A stretch of 64,000 nt of DNA from Halorientalis persicus (lineage in GTDB: Archaea; Halobacteriota; Halobacteria; Halobacteriales; Haloarculaceae), in the NCBI RefSeq assembly GCF_900110215.1, contig NZ_FOCX01000011.1:1-64000 (forward strand), read 5' to 3'. This document shows positions 52,220 to 60,434 of the stretch, in pieces. The position numbers and the translations under genes are program-made. How positions within the stretch are numbered: position 1 is the first letter of the stretch; every line of letters starts with the position of its first letter. A model generated the notes under the pieces. That model saw only the letters and a program-made list of their open reading frames with translations. It ran no database searches and had not been told where the DNA came from.

Positions 52220-53890
52220 ATGACTGAACACGGAACCGCCCAACCCTCGGACGAACTCAGGCAGTACGCCGCCAGGCGGCGGCACCTGCAGGACCACCTG
52301 AAGAAGTTCAAACAGATCACGGGCGAGTTCCCGATGTTCATCGACGAGGCCAGCGACGAGTACGAGACCGACCGGCCGAACGTCCTCTACCCGGTCGGTG
52401 GCCCCATCTTCGTCCACATCTACGGCGACGTTGGGCAAGACACCAAGTACTACGCCATCGAACCGGAACTGGACGAGACCGAATCGGTCGTCTACCAGAA
52501 CGTCCGTGACAAACTCCTCCAGAAGTCCGTCACCAAGCCGGCCCCGACCGACGAGGCCGAGTACGACGACCGGATCGAGGAACTGCTCCAGGAAACGACC
52601 CGGATCAAAGACGAGGAAGACGGCGGCGTGATGAGCAAACTCTCCTCGGTCGTCGACATGGGGAAAGTCGAGGTGTCCCGGGAGACCTACGAGGACATCC
52701 GCTACATCCTCAACCGCGACATCGTCGGCCTGGGTCCGCTGGAACCGATCATGCGCGACCCGGCCAACGAGGACATTCACGTCATCGGCCCCCACGAGAC
52801 CTACGTCGACCACGCGGTCTACAGTATGCTCGAAACCACGGTCGACTTCGGCGAACCCGAGGAGTTCGACCAGTGGCTCCGGAACATGGGCGAACGGATC
52901 GGCGACCCCGTCTCCGACAGCGACCCTATCGTCGACTCCACGCTCCCGGACGGGTCGCGTCTGAACCTCATCTACTCCGACGACGTGAGCCTCAAGGGCC
53001 CCAGCCTCACCATCCGCCAGGGCGACGAGACGCCCCTGTCGATGTTCCAGATCACCAAGTGGGGCACTCTGAGCCCGCGACTGGCCGCGTACCTCTGGCT
53101 CTGTCTGGAGAACGAACAGACGGTGTTCGTCGTCGGGGAGACGGCCTCGGGGAAGACGACGACGCTGAACGCGGCCTTCGCCTTCATCCCCCGGGACGCG
53201 AAGATCTACACCGCGGAGGACACCGCCGAGGTCATCCCGCCCCACGACACCTGGCAGCAGCTGCTCACCAGGGAGGGCGAGGAGGAAGGTACCGGAGTCG
53301 ATATGTTCGATCTGGTGGCGGCCGCACTGCGTTCCCGTCCCGACTACATCATCCTCGGCGAGGTTCGTGGGGCGGAGGGTCGGATGGCGTTCCAGGCGGC
53401 CCAGACCGGCCACCCCGTCATGCTGACCTTCCACGCGAGCGACATCGTCTCGATGATCCAGCGGTTCACCAGCGACCCGATCAACGTCCCGGAGACGTTC
53501 ATGGACGTGGCCGACGTGGCGCTGTTCCAGAACCGCGTCAAGCAGGGCGACGACGTGCTCCGTCGGGTGACCTCCGTCCAGGAGATCGAGGGCTACTCCA
53601 AGGAGATGGACGGGGTCGTCACCCGGCAGGCGTTCTACTGGGACCCCGTCGAGGACGAGATCGTCTTCCAGGGGATGAACAACTCCTACGTCCTCGAAGA
53701 GCAGATCGCGACCCTGCTGGGGTACGAGGACACCCGGAAGATCTACGACGACCTGGACTTCCGGGCGAAGATCATCGAGCGCGCCATCCAGGAGGGCGTG
53801 CTGGGGTACCACGAGGTCAACGAACTGATCGCCGACTTCCAGCGTGACGGGATCGAGGGTCTCCCCTTCGACATCCATCGCGAGACCTGA
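52220..53890 (+). CDS. arlI: ArlI, archaellum motor ATPase
   Basis: A 556-aa type II/IV secretion superfamily ATPase that drives assembly and rotation. The N-terminal domain (FKQITGEFPMFIDEAS onward) precedes the ATPase core with Walker A VVGETASGKTTT, an Asp box ITAEDTAE-like YTAEDTAEV, Walker B YIILGEVRGAEG and a His box FHASDIVSM. It acts with ArlJ and ArlH. The start ATG lies 2 bp after the arlH stop. Confidence 0.96.
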   Translation: MTEHGTAQPSDELRQYAARRRHLQDHLKKFKQITGEFPMFIDEASDEYETDRPNVLYPVGGPIFVHIYGDVGQDTKYYAIEPELDETESVVYQNVRDKLLQKSVTKPAPTDEAEYDDRIEELLQETTRIKDEEDGGVMSKLSSVVDMGKVEVSRETYEDIRYILNRDIVGLGPLEPIMRDPANEDIHVIGPHETYVDHAVYSMLETTVDFGEPEEFDQWLRNMGERIGDPVSDSDPIVDSTLPDGSRLNLIYSDDVSLKGPSLTIRQGDETPLSMFQITKWGTLSPRLAAYLWLCLENEQTVFVVGETASGKTTTLNAAFAFIPRDAKIYTAEDTAEVIPPHDTWQQLLTREGEEEGTGVDMFDLVAAALRSRPDYIILGEVRGAEGRMAFQAAQTGHPVMLTFHASDIVSMIQRFTSDPINVPETFMDVADVALFQNRVKQGDDVLRRVTSVQEIEGYSKEMDGVVTRQAFYWDPVEDEIVFQGMNNSYVLEEQIATLLGYEDTRKIYDDLDFRAKIIERAIQEGVLGYHEVNELIADFQRDGIEGLPFDIHRET

Positions 53891-53892
53891 CC

Positions 53893-55647
53893 ATGGCCTC
53901 GAAGGAATCGACCAGCACCGTCGAAGAACTCAGACTCTCGCTCGCCAGTGTCGTCGACGACCTGCTGGAATCGTACCAGCAGATGCACGTCCCGATGCGG
54001 CGGTATATGCTGGTCATCCTGCTGCCGGCGACCGGCTTCATGCTCCTGAGCGCCATCGGCGCACTCTTGATCGACGCGCCGATGTTCGTCCGGGTGCCGG
54101 TCCCCCTGCTGGGACTGTTGCTGTTCGGTGCCGCCCTCTTTTACCCGAAGATCCTCCTCTCACAGGAGAAGAAGGCGCTGAACAACCGGCTCCACCTGGT
54201 GATCACGCACATGACCGTGCTGTCGACCACCCGGATCGACCGCATGGAAGTGTTCCGGGCGCTGGCCGAGGAAGAGGAGTACGGGGCGCTGGCCCAGGAG
54301 ATGCGCCGGGTCGTCCAGCTGGTCGACACCTGGAACCAGAGCCTCGACGACGCGCTCCGCCGCCGCGCCCGACAGGTCCCCAGCGACGCGCTCGCGGACT
54401 TTTTCGACCGGCTCGCCTACACGCTGGGTGCCGGGCAGCCCCTCGAAGACTTCCTCCTCTCGGAGCAAGAGCAGGTGATGCAGAACTACGAGACCGTCTA
54501 CACCGGCTCCCTGGAGAACCTGGAGGTCATGAAGGACCTGTATATGTCGATGATCCTCTCGATGACGTTCGCGCTGGTCTTCTCGGTCGTCCTCCCCATC
54601 CTGACCGGGACGAACCCGACGATGACCGTCAGCGCCGTCATTCTGCTATTCGTCTTCGTCCAGACCGGGTTTTACCTCGTGATTCGCACGATGGCTCCCC
54701 ACGACCCGCTGTGGTACCAGCCCGAGGAGATCACGACCGACCTCGACACGAAACTGATCGCCGTCTTCGCCACCGGCGTCTCGTTGACGTTCGTGCTGGC
54801 CATCGTCTCGCTGGGTGGGATGTTCGGTATCAGTCCGATCACCCTCGAAATGCTCCTCCCGCTGTCGTCCGTCCCGCTACCACTCTACGTGGCCGTCCCG
54901 ATCACGCCGCTTTTGATCCCCGGCCTCTACGTCCGCCGCGTCGAGAAACAGATCGCCGCGCGTGACGACGAGTTCCCCTCGTTCATCCGCGCGCTCGGTG
55001 CCGCCGAAGGGGCCAAGCAGTCGACCACCTCGATGGTCCTCTCGACGCTCCGGAAGAAGGACTTCGGAGCGATCACCGACAACATCGACGACCTCTACAA
55101 GCGGCTGAATATGCGGATCGAACCCACCTCGGCCTGGCGCTATTTCACCGCCGACTGTCGCTCCTACCTGATCCAGAAGTTCTCCGAGATGTATCTGATC
55201 GGCCGGGAGATGGGTGGCTCACCCAAACAGCTCGGTGAGCTGATCTCCGAGAACATGAACGTCGTCCTCCAGTTGCGCCAGCGCCGCTCCCAGGCCGCGA
55301 CGACCCTGATCGGCCTGCTGTACGGGATCTCGGCGGCCGCGACCTTCGCCTTCTTCATCGGCCTGCAGGTCGTCAACATCCTCGCGGGTATGAGCCTGGA
55401 CCTGACGACCTCCGCGGAGTTCAACGTCAACTCCCTGATCAACACCAGCGTCTACAACATCCCGCTGATCGAGTTCCTGCTCATCGTCGTCATCGTGTTC
55501 AACGCCCTGCTGTCCTCCCTGATGATCCGCGAGACCGACGGCGGCCACAAACTCAACGCCTATATGCACTTCGTGATCCTCACCTGGCTCGGCGCTGTCA
55601 TCGCCATCTTCACGAAGTCGATGGTGAGTTCGTTCCTGACCATCTAA
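53893..55647 (+). CDS. arlJ: ArlJ, archaellum membrane platform protein
   Basis: A 584-aa integral membrane protein with about nine membrane helices. Two cytoplasmic four-helix modules are recognised from LHLVITHMTVLSTTRIDRME and, later, FPSFIRALGAAEGAKQSTTS. It anchors ArlI and receives new archaellin. It ends the motility operon; a T-rich stretch right after the stop (AAATTTTTAC, 55646-55655) could act as an archaeal terminator. Confidence 0.94.
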   Translation: MASKESTSTVEELRLSLASVVDDLLESYQQMHVPMRRYMLVILLPATGFMLLSAIGALLIDAPMFVRVPVPLLGLLLFGAALFYPKILLSQEKKALNNRLHLVITHMTVLSTTRIDRMEVFRALAEEEEYGALAQEMRRVVQLVDTWNQSLDDALRRRARQVPSDALADFFDRLAYTLGAGQPLEDFLLSEQEQVMQNYETVYTGSLENLEVMKDLYMSMILSMTFALVFSVVLPILTGTNPTMTVSAVILLFVFVQTGFYLVIRTMAPHDPLWYQPEEITTDLDTKLIAVFATGVSLTFVLAIVSLGGMFGISPITLEMLLPLSSVPLPLYVAVPITPLLIPGLYVRRVEKQIAARDDEFPSFIRALGAAEGAKQSTTSMVLSTLRKKDFGAITDNIDDLYKRLNMRIEPTSAWRYFTADCRSYLIQKFSEMYLIGREMGGSPKQLGELISENMNVVLQLRQRRSQAATTLIGLLYGISAAATFAFFIGLQVVNILAGMSLDLTTSAEFNVNSLINTSVYNIPLIEFLLIVVIVFNALLSSLMIRETDGGHKLNAYMHFVILTWLGAVIAIFTKSMVSSFLTI

Positions 55648-55687
55648 ATTTTTACTTCGTCGGGTCGCCGGAGGCGACCGCTCCTGC

Positions 55688-55811
55688 GCAAAAACGTGGG
55701 GAAAAAGGCGCGAGTAGCGCGGAACGAAGTTCCGCGGACCATTCGAGCGGGCGAAGCCCGCGAGAAGACGCGGCGTCGCCGCGCTCGCGATGAACCGCGC
55801 GCCGAAGGCGC
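55688..55811 (+). repeat. Intergenic motif and mini-hairpin array
   Basis: The motif GCAAAAACGTGGGGAAAAA (55688-55706) nearly equals the one at 17264. After it come four short perfect hairpins in about 100 nt: CGCGGAAC/GTTCCGCG (55718-55736), GCGGGC/GCCCGC (55747-55761), GCGGC/GCCGC (55770-55782) and GCGCC/GGCGC (55799-55811). Three have the loop GAA and one has GTC. No gene is seen in 55648-55872. Confidence 0.5.
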
Positions 55812-55872
55812 ACGGATGCTGGCACGTTCAGTACAGAGAAAGCACTTATCTATGTACTATAATGACAACGGT

Positions 55873-56322
55873 ATGGAACGACGCACACTCCTTTCGACGC
55901 TCGGAGCCGGTGTGGTTGCGGTTTCGGGCTGTCTCGGTGAGCAGTCTTCAGGGGCCGGTACGCCGCTTCCAGCGGGGAGCATAGACTTTCCCGATGGACC
56001 GAAAGAGCGCCCGGAGCGTCCTTCACCAGTCTCCGAAACGGCTGCCCGAGAGTACGTGAAACGCCACGAGTATCGCTACGTCTATAATTCACTGTGGATG
56101 GGCAAGCATACTGATGTGGTCGTCGACTGTCGTGTCGATAGTGTCGAACAACGACAGTGGGGGTACGAGGCCGTCGTCACGTGTACAGGATACGCGGAAT
56201 CCCGAGCGAATGGGACGGTGACGCCTGCCCATGCTGACTGGTTCACACAGTCGTACCGGTACAGGGTAAGCGAGAACACGACACAGCGGCTGGACGCAGA
56301 GAACCGAGATCCCGTTCCCTGA
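55873..56322 (+). CDS. Small lipoprotein of unknown function
   Basis: A 149-aa exported lipoprotein starting MERRTLLSTLGAGVVAVSGC with lipobox VSGC and C20. The mature part starts with a Ser/Gly/Pro linker, followed by a compact domain (PVSETAAREYVKRHEYRYVYN, DVVVDCRVDSVEQRQWGYEA). It lies after the mini-hairpin array; base composition is lower in GC than the archaellum genes. The ATG at 55873 gives the only proper signal peptide. Confidence 0.7.
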   Translation: MERRTLLSTLGAGVVAVSGCLGEQSSGAGTPLPAGSIDFPDGPKERPERPSPVSETAAREYVKRHEYRYVYNSLWMGKHTDVVVDCRVDSVEQRQWGYEAVVTCTGYAESRANGTVTPAHADWFTQSYRYRVSENTTQRLDAENRDPVP

Positions 56323-56537
56323 CTATTACCTGCCCTGCTGGTTGTTCCAACAGCTGACTCACGGGACTGCGGGACACGGAACGTCCTCGTGAAGGGTTCT
56401 ATGGGGTTCCATTCATCACACAATCCGGTCTTTCCCGGCCGATTCGCTCGTGAGTACGAAGCGGGCGATTGAACAACATCGTGAAATTACCTGCCTCCCT
56501 TCGCGTTGCTTTAGTGTCCACGCGCGCGAGGGCGGGC

Positions 56538-56966
56538 ATGGACGAGAAACGCGAGCAGTTCCTCGCGGGCGAGCGCCCCGACGACGTACTGCTGTACTTC
56601 GACGAGCGTGCCGTCGAGGGGATGGATCGCCTCGCGAAGGTCGGCGAGAGCGTCGATGGCGGTGTGGTGCTGGTGCTTCCGGGCGAGGAGGGTCGCTCGG
56701 CTTTCCAGCGTGCGGTCGGCGTCGATCCGATGACGCTGGCCCAGTCGGCGATGGGATCGGAGAGCGAGATCGACCGCGGTTGTACCGGCGGTGTCTGTCC
56801 CGACAGCGAGCAGGATGGCGACCACTTCGCCCGTTTCGTCTTCGCCTTCGCCGAGGAACAGAACGAGGACGTGGGCGGCCTCTACGCCGAGGGCGACGTG
56901 ATCCACGCCTACGCGCGGTGTGACTGCGACACGACCTACTCCGAGAAGTGGGTCGCCGAGGACTGA
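56538..56966 (+). CDS. DUF5807-like protein
   Basis: A 142-aa soluble acidic protein (MDEKREQFLAGERPDDVLLY, VVLVLPGEEGRSAFQRAVGV) with cysteines near GCTGGVC and RCDCD that might bind metal. It resembles a conserved haloarchaeal family without known function (DUF5807). The ATG at 56538 fits the family start; the 23 codons upstream in frame are atypical. It converges with the small membrane gene to its right. Confidence 0.68.
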   Translation: MDEKREQFLAGERPDDVLLYFDERAVEGMDRLAKVGESVDGGVVLVLPGEEGRSAFQRAVGVDPMTLAQSAMGSESEIDRGCTGGVCPDSEQDGDHFARFVFAFAEEQNEDVGGLYAEGDVIHAYARCDCDTTYSEKWVAED

Positions 56967-56967
56967 T

Positions 56968-57175
56968 TACTCGTCAGGTTCCTCGTGGGCCAGGCCGACG
57001 TAGACCCGGCGACTACGAACATCGCGACCACCAGCCCCGTCAGGGTGGCACCGCTGTCGGGAACTGTCTCCTGAGCCGCGAGTCTCGCTGCACTACAGAC
57101 GCCGACGACCGCGATCAGTGTCAAGAATAGCTTCGGGTGCTTCGATGCGACACGGGTCATCGAGGGGAAAGCCAT
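56968..57175 (-). CDS. Small membrane protein with an apparent 1-nt frameshift
   Basis: A two-helix membrane protein starting MAFPSMTRVASKHPKLFLTL. As sequenced, the frame after FVVAG runs into an unlikely tail and stops at 56936 inside the neighbouring gene. If one C is added to the CCC at 57005-57007, the frame reads AGVYVGLAHEEPDE and stops at 56968, one base clear of the converging gene. That ending is far more natural, so there is a real frameshift or a sequence error. Coordinates given here assume the corrected frame. Confidence 0.5.
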
Positions 57176-57270
57176 GCCTACTCTGTCGACCAGCGGGTAC
57201 AGTCGGTTTCGGGACCGAAATCGCGTGAGTGGAGGCCGATACAGTTCGGTAACCGGCCCGCAACTATCGA

Positions 57271-58371
57271 CTACTGCTCGGTCTCGACGCCTTCCTCGTC
57301 TTCCGCCGCCTCCCGTTTCACGTCGTGGAAGGCCTCGACGATGACCTGCCGGGCGACCGCTCCCCGTGTGGTCCAGTGGTTGGCGTAGTCCAGCATATCG
57401 TCGTAGATGTCGGGCTTACAGCCCGCGGCCTTGGGGTGGCCGCCGCCGTTGACTTTCGCGGCGACCTCGTGGGCGCGCTCGAAGTCGTCGGTGCCGCGGA
57501 TGCTGGCGCTCCCGGCGGGTTTGACGATGACGGCGGCGTCGGTCCCCTCCTGGCGGAGGGCCTCGGCGACCTCGTTCTGGGAACAGCGGCCGTAAGTGAC
57601 GCCGACAGTCCAGTCGCCGATCTCGTGGATCTCCGCGCGGTCGACGGCCCGCTCGATCAGGGCCTCCTTCTCGACGCGCTGTTCGGCGAGAAAGTCCTCG
57701 ACGTCTTCGGGGAGGTCAGCGCCGTGTTCGCGGACGGTCTCGATGTACTCCTCGGGGTCGGCCCAGTAGGCGTAGTCCGCGAGGTCGTCGCTTCGGGGGT
57801 CCTCGCGGAGCCAGAGGTCGTGGTCGCGGGTGACGACGGCGAGTTCGGCGAGGTACTCGGGCACGTCGGCGTCGAGCGAGCGGGCGACTACGTCGGCCGA
57901 ACACTCCTCGTCGGACTCGCCGACGACCCGGCGGGTGACGAGTTCGTCCACGCGCGCGCCCAGGTCGTCGTCCCACTGGTGGTGGTCGAACCAGTGGACC
58001 TCGCTGGCGCGGTCGGCGACGAGTTCGAGGTGATCCAGATCCGACTCGCTGTCGGGACAGAGGTCACAGACGAACACCGGAATCCCGGGTTCGGCGTACT
58101 CGGCGACGTACTCCAGTGCGGTCGCGATGTCCCGCGGGCCGGCCGGGATCAGTGCGGCCTCGGCGACCAGTTCCCGGAGCAGGGCCACGCAGGCCAGTCC
58201 GTCCGCGTCGGGGTCGGCGACGACTACGGCGGGGGCGTCGGCGAGCGCTTCCCGTGCCTCGCGTTCCTGTTCGGCCTCGGCGACCGAGTCCGGGTGGAAG
58301 AATCCCTCGCCGGGGAGCAGTGATTTCCGGGTGAGAGAGAGCCGGTCGTCGTCGATGAGCCAGTCGTCCAT
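57271..58371 (-). CDS. DHH family phosphoesterase
   Basis: A 366-aa protein of the DHH/DHHA1 family (RecJ and nano-RNase/cyclic dinucleotide phosphodiesterase relatives). The metal motifs are VADPDADGL, the family signature FDHHQWDD, TRDHDLW and the C-terminal DHHA1 signature GGGHPKAAG. It probably cleaves phosphodiesters in short RNA, ssDNA or cyclic dinucleotides. The start MDDWLIDDD at 58371 is preferred; the longer frame overlaps the divergent UspA region. Confidence 0.84.
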   Translation of the reverse strand: MDDWLIDDDRLSLTRKSLLPGEGFFHPDSVAEAEQEREAREALADAPAVVVADPDADGLACVALLRELVAEAALIPAGPRDIATALEYVAEYAEPGIPVFVCDLCPDSESDLDHLELVADRASEVHWFDHHQWDDDLGARVDELVTRRVVGESDEECSADVVARSLDADVPEYLAELAVVTRDHDLWLREDPRSDDLADYAYWADPEEYIETVREHGADLPEDVEDFLAEQRVEKEALIERAVDRAEIHEIGDWTVGVTYGRCSQNEVAEALRQEGTDAAVIVKPAGSASIRGTDDFERAHEVAAKVNGGGHPKAAGCKPDIYDDMLDYANHWTTRGAVARQVIVEAFHDVKREAAEDEEGVETEQ

Positions 58372-58415
58372 ACCACCCCCAGCGTGGCGGGCGTCAAGAA
58401 GGGCACGGTCGCCCC

Positions 58416-58871
58416 TCAGGCTGGGGTCTCGGCCGTGGGCTCCTCGTCGGCGTCGAGCTGGCGGACGGTCAAAACCGGGGTGGGGCACCGGCGGACGACG
58501 CCCTCGGCGACGCTGCCGAGCAAGAAGGAGTGTTCACCGTGGCGGCCGCGGGTCCCCATCGCGATCACGTCCGCGTCGAAGTCCTCGACGTACCGGCAGA
58601 TCTCGGAGACCGGTTTCCCCTCCCGGACGGCGGTGTTGACCTCGCGGTCGGCGTGGTCGACGATGGTTTCGAGTGCCTCCTCGCCCGCGTCTTCGAGGGC
58701 GTCACGCAGTTCCGCCCGCACCTGTTCGGGCGAGCCCTCCACGTCGCTGCCGTCGATCACGTACAGCGCGTGGACCTCGGCGTCGAACTTCGCCGCCAGG
58801 TCCAGCGCCACGGTGACGGCCCGCTCGACGCTCTCGGAGCCGTCCGTCGCGATCACCACGGTGTCGAACAT
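58416..58871 (-). CDS. Universal stress protein (UspA family), copy 1
   Basis: A 151-aa UspA domain with the nucleotide-binding pattern. FDTVVIATDGSESVERAV is strand one, and MGTRGRHGEHSFLLGSVAEGV gives the G-x2-G-x9-G-S/T motif, so it should bind ATP. It is divergent from the second uspA gene at 58967, with a shared promoter region of about 95 bp. Confidence 0.88.
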   Translation of the reverse strand: MFDTVVIATDGSESVERAVTVALDLAAKFDAEVHALYVIDGSDVEGSPEQVRAELRDALEDAGEEALETIVDHADREVNTAVREGKPVSEICRYVEDFDADVIAMGTRGRHGEHSFLLGSVAEGVVRRCPTPVLTVRQLDADEEPTAETPA

Positions 58872-58966
58872 TACCGGGCGCTACCGCTCGCGCCGGCATA
58901 AAAGACCCGGCGTGTCCGACTCGTTCGCTCGGTGCCTTTTTGCCCCTGCCGGGCGGACGGATGCCC

Positions 58967-59416
58967 ATGGCAGCCGTCGAGTTCGACCAGGTCCTCGCCC
59001 CGCTTGACGGGAGCGAGGAGTCACTGGAAGCCGCCGAGTACGCCGTCGCCGTGGCCGAGCGGTACGGCGCGGACGTCCACGCACTGTACGTTCTCGAAGA
59101 ATCGGTCGTCCGCAGTCTGGAGTCCGGGAACCTCGACGGCGATACCGTGGCCACAGACACCGAGGAGTTCATGGAGACCGTCGACCAGCTCGCGGCCGAC
59201 AACGACATCTCGATGGGCCACTCGATGGCGCTGGGGTTCGTCACGACCCAGCTCACCCACCACCCGGGAAGCGTCATCCTCGACACCGCCGACGCCGTCG
59301 ACGCCGACTTCCTCGTGGTCCCGCGCGAACCCGTCTCCGGCGACCCCGACGAAGTCCTCGGCAAAGCCGCCGAGTACGTCCTCCAGTATGCCAGCCAGCC
59401 CGTCCTCTCCGTGTGA
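58967..59416 (+). CDS. Universal stress protein (UspA family), copy 2
   Basis: A 149-aa UspA-fold protein (EFDQVLAPLDGSEESLEAAEYA, DVHALYVLEES). The ATP-binding loop is degenerate: VVPREPVSGDPDEVLGKAAE replaces the usual G-x2-G-x9-G-S/T, so it may not bind ATP. Two closely spaced ATGs exist at 58961 and 58967; the latter is preferred by fit to the family start. Confidence 0.8.
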   Translation: MAAVEFDQVLAPLDGSEESLEAAEYAVAVAERYGADVHALYVLEESVVRSLESGNLDGDTVATDTEEFMETVDQLAADNDISMGHSMALGFVTTQLTHHPGSVILDTADAVDADFLVVPREPVSGDPDEVLGKAAEYVLQYASQPVLSV

Positions 59417-59619
59417 CTATCTGTCGTAGTACGGTCCGATCACTCGACCTGTAGGAAAAACAACCGTCTTGGCTCCGTTTCTACACCTGTATATCGAGTT
59501 CCCACCTCGGATCGGCGGGTGGACCGAACCGACAGGGGGCGGGCGGTTTCGTGAGCGCCATAGAGGTGGCTTATAATTGGGTTCGGGGAACCACCACAAC
59601 GTTTATCATACTCCTCAGT

Positions 59620-59639
59620 AAGAATATAATATATACCGG
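59620..59639 (+). promoter_or_regulatory. AT-rich promoter of the VirB-like operon
   Basis: The sequence TAAGAATATAATATATACC has an extended TATA box about 45 bp before the tiny ORF at 59675. The rest of 59417-59619 holds no gene that I can support. Confidence 0.45.
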
Positions 59640-59651
59640 ATATCGATCCGG

Positions 59652-59676
59652 ATATGCTAAGGGGGGTTTAGCATAT
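59652..59676. promoter_or_regulatory. Inverted repeat before the VirB-like operon
   Basis: ATATGCTAA (59652-59660) and TTAGCATAT (59668-59676) are perfect inverted repeats around GGGGGGT. The element lies between the TATA box and the first ATG and could be an operator or mRNA hairpin. Confidence 0.5.
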
Positions 59677-59761
59677 GGGGAAGCAAGCAACGCAACACGT
59701 AGCACAGGCCGTAGTCAGTACTGAGTGGAAAGCACACACGGGCGCTCTGGGGGGTGCCTGA
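59675..59761 (+). CDS. Tiny ORF (28 aa) at the head of the VirB-like operon
   Basis: The frame starts inside the inverted repeat (ATGGGGAAGCAAGC) and encodes MGKQATQHVAQAVVSTEWKA plus eight residues. Its TGA is separated from the next ATG by a single base. It may be a leader peptide or small product; no other evidence supports it. Confidence 0.3.
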   Translation: MGKQATQHVAQAVVSTEWKAHTGALGGA

Positions 59762-59762
59762 G

Positions 59763-60296
59763 ATGGTCGCCGACAGCGTGCGGGCTCGGCTCGGCGAGCC
59801 GGTCGCGGCCCTCTGGCTGAAGTTCGACCGCCAGCTGTTCGCGCTCTCGCCCCGAGCGAGTCGTCTGCTGGCGCTTCTCGTGATCGCCGCGTCGGCGCTC
59901 GCGGGCGTGGTGATGCTCCGGGTCGCAGCCGCGACGCTCGCCATGCCGGTGGCCGCACAGGCACAGTCACAGGTCCGGGAGGTCGTCTGTGAGAGTGGGG
60001 TTCCGATCGACACGTTGATCGCGTTCGCGGTCGCCGCGATCTCGTTGTTCCTCCTGGTCAAGGCAGTGATCCAGGGAACGGTCGCGTTCAACAAGCTCGG
60101 GTCGTCACGGGCACAACAGCAGTTCGAGGGCAAGCAGGCGCTCGCAGGTGCTGGGAAGACGGCGGCGGGCGCGTTCGTCCCACCGCTGTTCGTCGGCGTC
60201 CTCGGAACCGTGCTCGGGTTCGATCTCGGGGGGTGCCTCCTCGGCTCGCTCGATGCCGGCGCGATCCTCACGACCGCGGCAAGCCTGCCGCTCTGA
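59763..60296 (+). CDS. VirB2/pilin-position membrane protein of a secretion-like operon
   Basis: A 177-aa membrane protein with three hydrophobic segments (about 36-60, 85-105 and 135-155) and an Ala/Gln-rich loop (VAAQAQSQVREVVCESG). Two cysteines are present (C78 in VVCESG and one in GGCLLG). Its size and place ahead of VirB6- and VirB4-like genes resemble VirB2/TrbC in type IV secretion loci, but I cannot see direct similarity. A GTG three codons upstream is an alternative start. Confidence 0.5.
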   Translation: MVADSVRARLGEPVAALWLKFDRQLFALSPRASRLLALLVIAASALAGVVMLRVAAATLAMPVAAQAQSQVREVVCESGVPIDTLIAFAVAAISLFLLVKAVIQGTVAFNKLGSSRAQQQFEGKQALAGAGKTAAGAFVPPLFVGVLGTVLGFDLGGCLLGSLDAGAILTTAASLPL

Positions 60297-60434
60297 GGAC
60301 GGTCGAGGAGTGCTCTCCGCCCCGACCGGGGACCTGCGACGGTTCCCGGCGAGCCGGTGTCACGCACTCGGGGGGTCGTCCCCGGACAGTCGAACAGTCA
60401 CATCACCGACCGCGGTTTCAGGAGCGTCGCATCC

